The notes under the pieces were generated by a model. That model had not been told where the DNA came from. It was given only the letters and a program-made list of their open reading frames with translations, and ran no database searches. From Pantoea cypripedii (GTDB taxonomy: Bacteria > Pseudomonadota > Gammaproteobacteria > Enterobacterales > Enterobacteriaceae), in NCBI RefSeq assembly GCF_011395035.1, contig NZ_CP024768.1, positions 1,237,377-1,301,376 on the forward strand: a stretch of DNA of 64,000 bases. Direction: 5' to 3'. Below are positions 34,614-44,119 of this stretch, piece after piece. The position numbers were made by a program, and so were the translations under genes. How positions within the stretch are numbered: position 1 is the stretch's first letter; the number at the start of each line of letters is the position of its first letter.

Positions 34614-37049
34614 ATGTTTACGTTTCGATCTCTTTTTGCTCCTTTCCTGCTGTTAATGGCCCTGGTGGCACCGGCGATGGTACTGGCTGATGACAGTGCT
34701 GCTGCGCCGGCGCAAGAGGATGCGACGCCGAAGATTAACGCTTCGGTTGAGCTGCCTAAAATGCAGAAAATTCTCGACAAGATAAAAGGTCAGGTGTCGG
34801 GAAATACCAATGAAAACCAGCTCAACCAGCTCAACGAGATGGCGCTGGAACTCTCCGGCAATGCTGACACGCTCGGACAGGCGTTGATTCCTCAGCGTCA
34901 GCAACTGGATGCCCAGCTGGCGGTACTTGGCCCGGCACCGAAGCCCGATAGCGGTATGAAAGAAACGCCGGAAGTGACGCGTAAACGCAGCATGCTTGAG
35001 AGTCAGAAAAGCAAGCTGGATGATCAAATCAAGCAGGCGGAAGGCATCAAAAACGGGGCGCTGGTGTTGTCATCGCAAATCGTCAACCTGCGTCGTGATC
35101 AGCTGAAAAGCCAGCTGGCACTAAATTCCGGCAGTATCTTTGGCCCGCGTTTCTGGTCACCGCTGGTCAGCACCCAGGATCTCGATGGTGAGAAAATCAG
35201 TGACTTCCTGAGTGAATTGCAGGACACCGCTGCGCTGTCGTGGCAACCAGGCTGGCGCTTCGGCACCATTGGCTGGCTGATTGCCGCCATGCTGGTGATG
35301 ACCCTCGGCCGTCGCTATGGCGAAGAGTTTCTCGCCTGGGTCAGCATCCACAAAATGCCGGAAGGGCGTCTGCGTCGCAGTTTCCTTGCCACCGCCATTG
35401 CGCTGACCACCCTGGCGGCAGTGGTACTGACCTTCAATTTCTTTGCGCTGGCATTTGCCCGTCGGGATGAGGTGTCATCCGATGTGCAGGATTTTATTTT
35501 ACGCCTGGTGCAGTTGAGTGTGTACTGCGGCCTGATTGCCGGATTAGGGCGGGCTTTCCTGTCAACGCGCCGTCCCAGCTGGCGTTTACCCAGCATCTCA
35601 AATGAAGTGGCGCAGGCGCTGAAACCTTTCCCGCCGATCACCGCCGCGCTGGTGTTTATTTTCCAGACGATTGAAGCCTTTAACTACAGCGTGGGCACCA
35701 GCCTTAACACCACCATCTTTGCTAACGGCCTGACGGCGTTGTTAATCGGCAGCACAGGATTAGCCATCAGCATGCGTACCAACCGGGTACGTCGTCGTAT
35801 GGTACAGGCGGGTAACCCGCCGGAAGCGCGTTCTACCCTGGTCGGTTTGATCCAGATGGGGCTGACGCTGACGGCGCTGGCTATCCTGATTTTCCTGATC
35901 ATTGGTTACGTCGCACTGGCGCGTTTCCTGAGCTACGAAGTGATCTGGTGCGGCATCCTGTTTGGTTCGTTCTATTTCCTCAGCCAGCTGATCACTGACG
36001 GCTGTGACACGCTGTTTTCGACGCAAAACAGCAGCGGCAAACGCATGCAAAGCTCACTCAATATTGATGAGCGCCATCTGCAACAGGCGGCGACGCTGCT
36101 GGGTGCGCTGGGCAAAACCGCGCTGATTGGCATCGTTGCCCTGGCGCTGCTCAACGGCACGTTTGCCTCGTCGACGCCAATTGAACTGATCCAGAAAGTG
36201 ATTGAATTCTGGGGCGGTAAAGGGCTGGAATCGCTGAATATTGTCCCGGCACACTTGGTCAACGCCATCCTGTGCCTGGTGGTGGGCATTTACGTGCTGC
36301 GTGCCGTGCGTCGCTGGCTGGATAAAGAGTTCCTGCCGAAAACCACCATGGATGCGGGCATGCGCGTGTCGCTGGTGACGCTGTTCAGCAACGTCGGTTA
36401 TGTGCTGATTATCCTGCTGACGCTGTCGATCATGGGGCTGCAATGGAACAAACTGGCGTGGATCGTCAGCGCCCTGTCGGTAGGTATCGGTTTCGGTTTA
36501 CAGGAGATTGTGAAGAACTTTATCTCCGGCCTGATTCTGCTGACTGAGCGTCCGGTGAAGGTGGGGGATCTGGTGACGATCAGCGGGATTGAAGGGGATA
36601 TTCGCCGTATCAATGTGCGTGCCACTGAAATCCAGCTCAGCGATAAATCGACGGTGATTGTACCGAATTCACAATTTATCTCGCAGAACGTGCGTAACGC
36701 TACCATGGGTAACGCACAGGGCGTGGTGACGATTCTGCTGACCTTTCCACTGGATATTGATCCGGTGCGGGTGCGGGAGTTGCTGCTGGAAGTCTACGAG
36801 GAGAATGAACGCATCCTGGAAACGCCCGCACCTTCGGTGTCGTTTAAGGAGCTGTCACCTGCGGGTATCGTGCTGAGCGTCACCGGCAACGTTGCCAGCC
36901 AGCGTCAGATCTCCGGTGCCAAAAGTGATTTGCTGTTCGATATTCTGACGCGCCTGCGCAAAGAAGGCATCGTGCTGTCCACGCCGCAGACGATGATTAT
37001 CGAACGCCGCGCACAGCAGGCCGCAGGCGACAACGAGCAACAACCTTAA
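34614..37049 (+). CDS. Large MscS-family mechanosensitive channel (DUF3772-like N-domain)
   Basis: Predicted inner-membrane mechanosensitive channel. The 811 residues comprise a signal peptide (to about ALAD, residue 25), a periplasmic helical domain with coiled-coil character that looks like DUF3772, about ten membrane helices, and the MscS core: a pore helix IVSALSVGIGFGLQEIVKNFISGLILL, then the beta domain LTERPVKVGDLVTI to IVPNSQFISQNVRN and an alpha/beta C-domain. The ATG at 34614 starts the signal peptide. The gene separates pbpG from dld, which are adjacent in E. coli. Family is sure; conductance and ion selectivity are not known. Confidence 0.85.
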   Translation: MFTFRSLFAPFLLLMALVAPAMVLADDSAAAPAQEDATPKINASVELPKMQKILDKIKGQVSGNTNENQLNQLNEMALELSGNADTLGQALIPQRQQLDAQLAVLGPAPKPDSGMKETPEVTRKRSMLESQKSKLDDQIKQAEGIKNGALVLSSQIVNLRRDQLKSQLALNSGSIFGPRFWSPLVSTQDLDGEKISDFLSELQDTAALSWQPGWRFGTIGWLIAAMLVMTLGRRYGEEFLAWVSIHKMPEGRLRRSFLATAIALTTLAAVVLTFNFFALAFARRDEVSSDVQDFILRLVQLSVYCGLIAGLGRAFLSTRRPSWRLPSISNEVAQALKPFPPITAALVFIFQTIEAFNYSVGTSLNTTIFANGLTALLIGSTGLAISMRTNRVRRRMVQAGNPPEARSTLVGLIQMGLTLTALAILIFLIIGYVALARFLSYEVIWCGILFGSFYFLSQLITDGCDTLFSTQNSSGKRMQSSLNIDERHLQQAATLLGALGKTALIGIVALALLNGTFASSTPIELIQKVIEFWGGKGLESLNIVPAHLVNAILCLVVGIYVLRAVRRWLDKEFLPKTTMDAGMRVSLVTLFSNVGYVLIILLTLSIMGLQWNKLAWIVSALSVGIGFGLQEIVKNFISGLILLTERPVKVGDLVTISGIEGDIRRINVRATEIQLSDKSTVIVPNSQFISQNVRNATMGNAQGVVTILLTFPLDIDPVRVRELLLEVYEENERILETPAPSVSFKELSPAGIVLSVTGNVASQRQISGAKSDLLFDILTRLRKEGIVLSTPQTMIIERRAQQAAGDNEQQP

Positions 37050-37063
37050 ATATTGCACGAACT

Positions 37064-37091
37064 GTAGCGGCGCGATTTATCGCGCCGCTAC
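37064..37091. repeat. Intergenic palindromic repeat, perfect 28-bp palindrome
   Basis: GTAGCGGCGCGAT, TT, ATCGCGCCGCTAC: two perfect 13-bp arms around TT. It lies between the convergent MscS-type gene and dld and fills most of the 50-bp gap. Confidence 0.85.
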
Positions 37092-37099
37092 AGGGCGGA

Positions 37100-38809
37100 C
37101 TACGCTTTTACTGCCCAGCCTTTTTGCTTACTGGTTTTGCCAATCCCCGGATTAAAACTGTTGGTGGGATCCAGGCGGCGATAGAACGCCTGGAGTTGCG
37201 GCGGCGCCGCGTACAAATGCCCGACGTTATGTTCCGCCGGGTATTCCGCACCACGCTGGCTGAGAATCGCCAGCATCTTCTCCTTCAGCGCATGGGCATC
37301 CACCCCTTTCTTCACGATGTAATCCTGGTGGAATACATGACAGAAAAAGTGGCCGTAGTAGAGACGATGGCTCAGATCGTTATCGAATTCCGGTGGCAGG
37401 CGCTCAAACCAGTCGTGGTCATTACGGCGCAGCGCAATATCCAGCGCCAGAATATCTTCCACTTCCTGCGCATGGACCGCGTGGTAACGCACGGCGGCAC
37501 CGGCGGCGGCAAAGCGATGCAAAAATGCATGCGCGCCTTCTTTGGCATCGCAGGCAAAAAACTCCCCGCCACCTTCACGGAAAAAGTCGTGCAGATATTC
37601 CTGCGCCTCTGCCACGCCATCGCCGGACATCTTCAGCATCAGATGATGTTCATACCTGTCGCGATACTGCTTCAGGCGTTTCGGCAAATGGGCCGGGAAC
37701 AGGGTACTCAGACGCTGCAACAGGCGATCGGTGAAGTGCGGCTTGATCCAGTTACGCTTCGCCAGCCAGGCATCAACCCGTCCCTTGAGGGTGAAAAACA
37801 GCGGCATCTTGTCGGTGCCAAGCCGGTCAATCATCAGGAAAGTATCTTTGCCATACACTTCGGCGATATCAAAAATATCGCGATGCATATATTCCCCGGC
37901 CACCGGTAAGTTGTGGAAATTTTCCAGGATATGACGGCGGATTTCCCCCAGCTCTGCCGGATCGTTACTGCCGATATAGAACACCTGCTGTTTCGGTTCG
38001 CTGGCGAAGGTATCGAGGCGCACGGCAAACACCGCCAGCTTGCCAGCACAGCCAGAGGCTTCAAACAGGCGGCGTGCGTCGGCATTGAAACGTGCCGGGG
38101 TATCAGCGTGGATATCACGGACGCGATCGGCGTATTCATGATCCGATGCGTGGCGATTGTCCCAGATAACATCGCTTTGCTGCCAGCGGTCATCATCCAG
38201 CCGTCCCAGCATCTCCTCTGGCGAATGACCCAGTTCGATACCGAGATGATTCACCAGATGCAGCTTCCCCTCGGCGTCAATCTGCGCATATAACGCCATC
38301 TCGCTGTAGGCCGGGCCGCGCTTAATCAGTGAACCACCGGAATTGTTGCAGATACCGCCCATCACCGATGCGCCAATGCAGGAGGAGCCAATGACCGAAT
38401 GAGGTTCACGCCCCAGCGGTTTGAGCGCTTTTTCCAGCTGATACAGCGTGCTGCCGGGGAACGCGAGAATCTGTTTGCCGCTATCAATCAATTGCAGCTT
38501 ATCCAGGCGTAGCGTGCTGATGATCACCACCGGGCGCTCATAATCGTTCCCGTTTGGTGTCGAACCTTCTGTCAGGCCGGTATTGGCGGCCTGCATCAGA
38601 ATAATGGCATCGGCGGCCACCAGTGCCTGTAATACCCGCCACAGCTCCAGCAGCGTACCCGGGAACACCACTGCCAGTGCTTCCCCCTCGCCAGAGCGGA
38701 AGCCCTTACGGTAGCGCGCCGTTTGTTCGGCGTCGGTCAGCAGCTGTGCAGGGCCGACCAGGCGACGCAACTCACCCAGCAGGTTCGAATCAGAGAGAGC
38801 ATTTGTCAT
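37100..38809 (-). CDS. dld: Quinone-dependent D-lactate dehydrogenase
   Basis: FAD-dependent peripheral membrane enzyme oxidising D-lactate to pyruvate with electron transfer to quinone. The 569 residues include the FAD-binding (PCMH) segment QAANTGLTEGSTPNG and IGSSCIGASVMGGICNNSGGSLIKRGPAYSE, followed by the D-lactate dehydrogenase membrane-binding domain. The ATG at 38809 follows AGGATAAGCC and gives MTNALSDSNLL; the upstream in-frame extension has no homology. It is divergent from bglX, as in E. coli. Confidence 0.95.
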   Translation of the reverse strand: MTNALSDSNLLGELRRLVGPAQLLTDAEQTARYRKGFRSGEGEALAVVFPGTLLELWRVLQALVAADAIILMQAANTGLTEGSTPNGNDYERPVVIISTLRLDKLQLIDSGKQILAFPGSTLYQLEKALKPLGREPHSVIGSSCIGASVMGGICNNSGGSLIKRGPAYSEMALYAQIDAEGKLHLVNHLGIELGHSPEEMLGRLDDDRWQQSDVIWDNRHASDHEYADRVRDIHADTPARFNADARRLFEASGCAGKLAVFAVRLDTFASEPKQQVFYIGSNDPAELGEIRRHILENFHNLPVAGEYMHRDIFDIAEVYGKDTFLMIDRLGTDKMPLFFTLKGRVDAWLAKRNWIKPHFTDRLLQRLSTLFPAHLPKRLKQYRDRYEHHLMLKMSGDGVAEAQEYLHDFFREGGGEFFACDAKEGAHAFLHRFAAAGAAVRYHAVHAQEVEDILALDIALRRNDHDWFERLPPEFDNDLSHRLYYGHFFCHVFHQDYIVKKGVDAHALKEKMLAILSQRGAEYPAEHNVGHLYAAPPQLQAFYRRLDPTNSFNPGIGKTSKQKGWAVKA

Positions 38810-38965
38810 TGGCTTATCCTTGTCATTAACGTTGCGAAAATACTGTAGCACGCGTGGGGCGAAGCGGTGGCGATGTGACATCGGTGGCTACCTGCTATCC
38901 TCAACTTATGGCACACTTTGCTGGCTATTTTTATATTGCGCAGTCACTTAAGAGAACCCGACCTG

Positions 38966-41263
38966 ATGAAATGGATTTGCTCTGTTAGCCTCGCTGTCTC
39001 CCTCGCCATTCAACCCGCGTTTGCGGATGACATGTTTGGTAACCATCCGATGACGGAACAGGCGCGTGACGCCTTCGTAAACCAGCTGCTCAGCAAGATG
39101 ACGCTGGATGAAAAAATTGGTCAGCTGCGTTTGATTAGCGTCGGGCCGGACAACCCCAAAGAAGCTATCCGTGACATGATTCAGCACGGGCAGGTCGGAG
39201 CGATTTTCAATACCGTGACGCGTCCGGATATTCGCGCCATGCAGGATCAGGTGATGCAGCTCAGCCGCCTGAAAATTCCCTTATTCTTTGCTTACGATGT
39301 GGTCCACGGCCAGCGCACGGTGTTCCCGATCCCGCTGGGTCTGGCGTCAAGCTGGGATCTGGATGCTGTGGCTGAAGTCGGGCGGGTTTCTGCCTATGAA
39401 GCGGCCGATGACGGTCTGAACATGACCTGGGCACCGATGGTGGATGTCAGTCGCGAGCCACGCTGGGGACGCGTCTCCGAAGGCTTTGGCGAAGACACTT
39501 TCCTGACCTCAGAAATGGGCAGCACCCTGGTGAAAGCGATGCAGGGCAAAAGCCCGGCAGACCGCTACTCGATCATGACCAGCGTAAAACACTTCGCCCT
39601 GTACGGCGCGGTGGAAGGGGGACGTGATTACAACACCGTTGATATGAGCCCGCAGCGCATGTTCCAGGATTATATGCCGCCGTATAAAGCCTCGCTGGAT
39701 GCGGGCAGCGGTGGCGTCATGGTGGCGCTCAACTCAATTAACGGCACGCCAGCGACGGCAGATAGCTGGCTGTTAAAAGATTTGCTGCGTGGCGAATGGA
39801 AATTCAAAGGCATCACCATCAGCGATCATGGCGCGATCAAAGAGCTGATCAAACATGGTGTTGCCAGCGATCCGCAGGACGCGGTGCGTATTGCGCTGAA
39901 ATCCGGCATCGATATGAGTATGAGCGATGAATACTACAGCAAATATTTGCCGGGGCTGGTGAAACGTGGTGTCGTGAGCATGGCGGAAATTGATGATGCG
40001 GTGCGCCATGTCCTGAACGTTAAATACGATATGGGACTGTTTAACGATCCCTACAGCCATCTGGGGCCGAAAGGCAGCGATCCGCAGGACACCAACGCCG
40101 AAAGCCGCCTCCACCGTGCCGAAGCGCGTGACGTGGCGCGCAAAAGTATCGTTCTGTTGAAAAACTGGCGTGAAACGCTGCCGCTGAAGCGCGATGCCAC
40201 GGTGGCGCTGGTCGGCCCGCTGGCCGACAGCCAGCGTGACATTATGGGCAGCTGGTCCGCAGCCGGGGTGGCGAGTCAATCCATCACCCTGCTGCAGGGC
40301 ATGCGCAACGCGATGGCAGGCAAGGGCACGCTGCTGTACAGCAAAGGGGCGAATATCACCGATAACAAAGGGATTCAGAACTTCCTGAATTTGTACGAAA
40401 AAGCGGTGACCGTCGATCCCCGTAGTCCACAGCAGATGATCGATGAAGCGGTGGCAAACGCGAAGAAGGCTGATGTGGTGGTGGCTGCGGTTGGCGAAGC
40501 GCAGGGTATGGCGCACGAAGCTTCCAGCCGGAGCGACCTGGTGATACCGGAAAGCCAGCAGAAATTGCTGGCGGCGCTGAAAGCCACCGGCAAACCGCTG
40601 GTGATTGTGCTGATGAATGGCCGTCCGCTCAATGTGGTGAACGAAGATCGTATCGCCGATGCGATGCTGGAAACCTGGTTTAGCGGCACGGAAGGCGGCA
40701 ACGCGATTTCCGATGTACTGTTTGGCGACTACAACCCATCAGGCAAGCTGCCGGTTTCCTTCCCACGTTCGGTGGGGCAGATCCCGATTTATTACAACCA
40801 TCTGCCGACGGGCCGCCCGTATAACTTCGAGAAGCCAAACAAATACACGTCGCATTACTACGATGCCATCAATGGGCCTCTGTATCCGTTTGGCTACGGT
40901 CAGAGCTACACCACCTTTAGCGTCTCGCCGGTGAAAATGTCGGCTAAAATCATGCCGCGTAATGGCACGGTTGAAGCCAGCGTGAAGGTCACCAACACTG
41001 GCAAGCGTGATGGAGCCACCGTGGTGCAGATGTACCTTAACGATCCGGTTGCCAGCATCAGCCGCCCGGTTGAGGAGCTGCGTGGCTTCAAACGCATCAT
41101 GCTGAAAGCGGGTGAGTCGCAGACGGTGAGTTTTAAGATTGATGTCGATGCGCTGAAGTTCTGGAATCAAAAAATGCAGCATGTGGCCGAGCCAGGTAAA
41201 TTCAATGTGATGATTGGATTGGATTCGGTGCGTACCCAGGATGCAAGTTTCGATTATCTTTAA
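38966..41263 (+). CDS. bglX: Periplasmic beta-glucosidase BglX
   Basis: Family 3 glycoside hydrolase cleaving terminal beta-glucosides in the periplasm. The 765-residue length equals E. coli BglX. A signal peptide (MKWICSVSLAVSLAIQPAFA, cleaved before DD) is followed by the TIM-barrel domain with nucleophile Asp287 in ISDHGAIKEL, the alpha/beta sandwich with AVGEAQGMAHEASSRSDL, and the C-terminal fibronectin-III-like domain. The ATG at 38966 begins the signal peptide. A strong terminator follows about 90 nt downstream. Confidence 0.96.
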   Translation: MKWICSVSLAVSLAIQPAFADDMFGNHPMTEQARDAFVNQLLSKMTLDEKIGQLRLISVGPDNPKEAIRDMIQHGQVGAIFNTVTRPDIRAMQDQVMQLSRLKIPLFFAYDVVHGQRTVFPIPLGLASSWDLDAVAEVGRVSAYEAADDGLNMTWAPMVDVSREPRWGRVSEGFGEDTFLTSEMGSTLVKAMQGKSPADRYSIMTSVKHFALYGAVEGGRDYNTVDMSPQRMFQDYMPPYKASLDAGSGGVMVALNSINGTPATADSWLLKDLLRGEWKFKGITISDHGAIKELIKHGVASDPQDAVRIALKSGIDMSMSDEYYSKYLPGLVKRGVVSMAEIDDAVRHVLNVKYDMGLFNDPYSHLGPKGSDPQDTNAESRLHRAEARDVARKSIVLLKNWRETLPLKRDATVALVGPLADSQRDIMGSWSAAGVASQSITLLQGMRNAMAGKGTLLYSKGANITDNKGIQNFLNLYEKAVTVDPRSPQQMIDEAVANAKKADVVVAAVGEAQGMAHEASSRSDLVIPESQQKLLAALKATGKPLVIVLMNGRPLNVVNEDRIADAMLETWFSGTEGGNAISDVLFGDYNPSGKLPVSFPRSVGQIPIYYNHLPTGRPYNFEKPNKYTSHYYDAINGPLYPFGYGQSYTTFSVSPVKMSAKIMPRNGTVEASVKVTNTGKRDGATVVQMYLNDPVASISRPVEELRGFKRIMLKAGESQTVSFKIDVDALKFWNQKMQHVAEPGKFNVMIGLDSVRTQDASFDYL

Positions 41264-41311
41264 GGCAGGTCATCGTTTGATTTCTCGCGCGATGGCAGCG
41301 GATGTCTAACA

Positions 41312-41333
41312 GCGCGATAAATTGCGCCGCTAC
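41312..41333 (-). repeat. Intergenic palindromic repeat, reverse copy
   Basis: GCGCGATAAATT followed by GCGCCGCTAC; one base differs from the common form. It lies between bglX and its terminator. Confidence 0.78.
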
Positions 41334-41353
41334 AATCCGCAGACATATCATCA

Positions 41354-41385
41354 ACCAGGCCAGCATGGGTGCTGACCTGGTTTTT
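41354..41385 (+). terminator. Strong rho-independent terminator downstream of bglX
   Basis: ACCAGG pairs with CCTGGT and CAGCA with TGCTG around a TGGG loop, with a single C/A mismatch, and five T residues follow. It ends only 16 nt before the next start codon, so the next gene either has a promoter overlapping it or depends on read-through. Confidence 0.88.
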
Positions 41386-41401
41386 ATCGCATACCAACAC
41401 C

Positions 41402-42280
41402 ATGAACATCCGCAACCGCATCGAACAACAAGTCTTTCGCCTGAACGGCCTCTCGCTCAATGAATTCGACATCTCGCAACCGCCAGGCGATCCGGGCCTG
41501 TTCGGTCCGGACAGCGTTATCTGGCGCGTACACGGTGATTTTGCTGCCATGATGTGCGGCGGCATCAGCGCCTTGCTGTTGCAGATGCTGCATCCGGCAG
41601 CGCTGGCCGGGGTGTGGGATCACTCCAACTTTCGCGAAGACATGATGGGGCGGCTGCGGCGTACCAGCCAGTTTATCGCCGTCACTACCTTTGGTAACCG
41701 ACAGGATGCGCACACGCTGATCGAACGTGTCAAACGGATTCATCTGCGCGTCACCGGTATTGATAATGCGGGTCACCCTTATGCTGCCAGCGATCCGCAT
41801 TTGCTGACCTGGGTGCACGTGGCGGAAACCAGTCGTTTCCTCGCCGCCCATCTGCGCTACAAAAATCCGCATCTCAGCCTGACGGAGCAGGATCGTTATT
41901 ATCAGGAAGCGGCGCTGATTGCCGAATCGCTCGGTGCGGAGCAGGTGCCGCAAAGTGTAGCGGCGGTTGAAGACTATTTGCAGGCGATGCGTCCGCAGCT
42001 GGTTTGCGATGAACGCACGCGTGAAGTGACACAGTTGCTGATGAACGCGCCAGCACCCAGCTGGCAGGCAAAACCGGTGATGAAGGTAATGCTGAAAGCG
42101 GGCATTGGCTTGTTGCCTGACTGGGCACAGCAGCAGACAGCATTACCTATCAATCCCTGGCAGCAGCGGCTGGTGGATGGACAAATTCATCTGATTGCCG
42201 GGTTGTTGCGCTGGTCGATCCAGCGCGGGGCTTATTCACGTGCGATGGCGCGTATGGGGCGCTCACTTTCAGGGATGTAG
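41402..42280 (+). CDS. MpaB-family (DUF2236) oxygenase-like protein
   Basis: Protein of the DUF2236/latex-clearing-protein and MpaB superfamily, helical proteins some of which bind haem b and oxidise hydrophobic or peptide substrates. The 292 residues show the family core HGDFAAMMCGGISALLLQMLHPAALAGVWDHSNFREDMMGRLRRT, here best identified by MLHP and the RLRRT helix, then a central LTWVHVAETSRFL with the conserved His. No signal peptide. The ATG at 41402 is preferred over a GTG at 41369, which falls inside the terminator loop. It overlaps a convergent small membrane gene by 12 nt. Substrate unknown. Confidence 0.72.
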   Translation: MNIRNRIEQQVFRLNGLSLNEFDISQPPGDPGLFGPDSVIWRVHGDFAAMMCGGISALLLQMLHPAALAGVWDHSNFREDMMGRLRRTSQFIAVTTFGNRQDAHTLIERVKRIHLRVTGIDNAGHPYAASDPHLLTWVHVAETSRFLAAHLRYKNPHLSLTEQDRYYQEAALIAESLGAEQVPQSVAAVEDYLQAMRPQLVCDERTREVTQLLMNAPAPSWQAKPVMKVMLKAGIGLLPDWAQQQTALPINPWQQRLVDGQIHLIAGLLRWSIQRGAYSRAMARMGRSLSGM

Positions 42281-42562
42281 TTCGTCCCTGGCTTTGGTGT
42301 AAGTGCGTGGCGTTCTGGCTTCGCGGCGCAGGGTTAACTGCCGCAATTGGTAGTGGTGGATTAACATGCCCAGCCCGAAGCCGATCAGCGCCAGCGGAAA
42401 CAGGCTGTAGTAAAGATCGGCAGGCAGGATCACCAGCAAGGCCATGCCGCTAACCATCAACGTCAGCGCTGACATCACCCAGGTGTAGCGGATAAACAGC
42501 CAAACCAGCACGGCGAAAATCACCACATCACGCAGATTCAAATCCAGACTTTGCAGCACCAT
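42269..42562 (-). CDS. Small inner-membrane protein of unknown function
   Basis: A 97-residue protein that I do not recognise. It has two to three hydrophobic segments (about residues 13-31, 33-50 and 54-72: VVIFAVLVWLFIRYTW, ALTLMVSGMALLVILP, SLFPLALIGFGLGMLI) and a basic tail (TLRREARTPRTYTKARDE), suggesting a cytosolic C-terminus. The ATG at 42562 has AAGGAG 8 nt upstream, which decides the start over in-frame codons at 42580 and 42646. The last 12 nt overlap the convergent MpaB-family gene. Confidence 0.65.
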   Translation of the reverse strand: MVLQSLDLNLRDVVIFAVLVWLFIRYTWVMSALTLMVSGMALLVILPADLYYSLFPLALIGFGLGMLIHHYQLRQLTLRREARTPRTYTKARDELHP

Positions 42563-42787
42563 GATGGCGGCTCCTTTCATGCGAATGCGGCGACAATAGC
42601 ATGTGTAGCGGCAAATGAATTGCGAATTAATTTGAAGTCTGAACACAGGGCGCGTGGCGAAACATCAGCAATCCTCAACCTTGCCCGGCATCACTTTGAG
42701 AGTTTTACCCTTGTGTCACATGGCGCGAGTGCCGATCCTGCTCTATTCTCGGGGAAAATGGATCCCTCCAGGCATTGTTGAGGCGTT

Positions 42788-43906
42788 ATGACACACCAAC
42801 CTCTGATTGCTGAGGTGCCTAATCAGCAACACACATTAACGGCCATCGTCGAGCAGGACGCGCGCACGGCCTATTTTTACATCTGGCCGAGCGACCTGTT
42901 CCGCAGCCAATATGCGGTGCGCGGGTGCTGGCTACGCAACCTGCTGCCCGCGCCAGCCACTGAAGATCGTGCTGCGATGGAGCAGGGCATTGCGCCGCTG
43001 CTCAGCGCCGAGTATTGCCGCACGCTGGAAGCCGAGCCGATGCTCGATCCGGCCGGTTTACAGGTGATATGGGAGCCGGGCGACGAGGGCGCTGCGCTGT
43101 GGTATTACGGCCAGCTGCTGGCGGTGATCCCGGGCTGGAGTCTGTATCAGGACAAACAGGTCAGCTTCTCGGCGGGCTGCATAAAAGCCAATCGCCTGAC
43201 GGCCCCGCTCGGTTCCGCGTCAACCAATGATTACTACGCGCGCGCTGAACAGCAACGTCATTTCTGGCGTGACTGGCACGACGGCCATCAGTGGGATGCC
43301 GTGCAACGTGAGCTGATGCAGTGCTATCAGGCGCAATTTGGCGAGTCAGTGAAGTATTACGCCATCGATCAGGGCAACTGGCCACCGATGGCGATTTCGC
43401 AGCACTGGCATCAGGGCGTCTGGTATTTTCTCACCCTGGGAATGGGCATCCGGCCGATGCCGCAGGTGGATTACCTGTTTGACGAGCTGGCGCCGCAGTA
43501 TCGGCGGATCGAACTGGCGATGGCGGTGGACGGCGAAGTGATGGACGAAGCCAACGCGGTGCAGATGGCCAGCGCATTGGCGGAATTTGCCCATCTGCCG
43601 TGGGCGCGCCTGACCTGGCTGGGGGAAGGGCATACGCTGGCGTCGGAGGTAGCACCGGTCGGCTTTGAAAGTTTCCTGCTGGCAAATGGACTGGCCCCGG
43701 AATCCGCGCAGTTCCGTCTGCCGAAGCGTGAAGGCGATCGGGTGAACTTGTTGTGGTCCACGCCGATTACTGAAGCCGAACGTCAGTTCGCACAGGCCGA
43801 CGAGCGCGGCGGCCAGCAACTGGTACAACGCCTGCTGGCTGAAGGGAATGATCACGTTTTTCGCCCACGCCAGGAAGTGGTAGAACCTTCCCCGCGTGCC
43901 AGATAA
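42788..43906 (+). CDS. Suppressor-of-fused (SUFU) domain protein
   Basis: A 372-residue soluble protein whose second half reads like the bacterial SUFU domain: WYFLTLGMGIRPMPQ, then RRIELAMAVDGE, ALAEFAHLPWARLTWLGEGHTL, SFLLANGL, and a closing VNLLWSTPITEAERQFAQ and LLAEGNDHVFRPRQEVV. Bacterial SUFU proteins often act as immunity proteins against polymorphic toxins, and many stand alone. No toxin gene is seen nearby. Assignment rests on reading the pattern by eye and would need a profile search. It is preceded by 225 bp with no gene. Confidence 0.6.
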   Translation: MTHQPLIAEVPNQQHTLTAIVEQDARTAYFYIWPSDLFRSQYAVRGCWLRNLLPAPATEDRAAMEQGIAPLLSAEYCRTLEAEPMLDPAGLQVIWEPGDEGAALWYYGQLLAVIPGWSLYQDKQVSFSAGCIKANRLTAPLGSASTNDYYARAEQQRHFWRDWHDGHQWDAVQRELMQCYQAQFGESVKYYAIDQGNWPPMAISQHWHQGVWYFLTLGMGIRPMPQVDYLFDELAPQYRRIELAMAVDGEVMDEANAVQMASALAEFAHLPWARLTWLGEGHTLASEVAPVGFESFLLANGLAPESAQFRLPKREGDRVNLLWSTPITEAERQFAQADERGGQQLVQRLLAEGNDHVFRPRQEVVEPSPRAR

Positions 43907-44098
43907 TCTGCGCCTTAAACACCAAACACTCTCGGGGGGCGGGCCGTATGCCCCCTGAGGCACAGATAGCTGTCGGTGATAAAAAGGGTTTAAACCTGAA
44001 AATTTTATCACGCTATTCTGAATACCTTAAATCCTCCTGATAATCTCATCCCTTATATATCAGTGATATAGCCGCTATGGTAGCGTCTGGGCACTTCC

Positions 44099-44115
44099 AT
44101 TACCTGGCAGGTAAT
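44099..44115. promoter_or_regulatory. Palindrome overlapping the ribosome binding site of the Rpn gene
   Basis: ATTACCT-GGC-AGGTAAT is a perfect 7-bp inverted repeat ending 4 nt before the Rpn start codon and including its AGGT Shine-Dalgarno-like sequence. It could be an operator or a hairpin hiding the ribosome binding site. The stretch 43907-44098 is AT-rich with no gene. Confidence 0.45.
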
Positions 44116-44119
44116 CTTC

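Noticed and set aside
41369..41401. An upstream GTG start for the MpaB-family protein
   Set aside because: The GTG at 41369 lies in the loop of a strong terminator hairpin, so most transcripts from upstream would end there; the ATG at 41402 is preferred.
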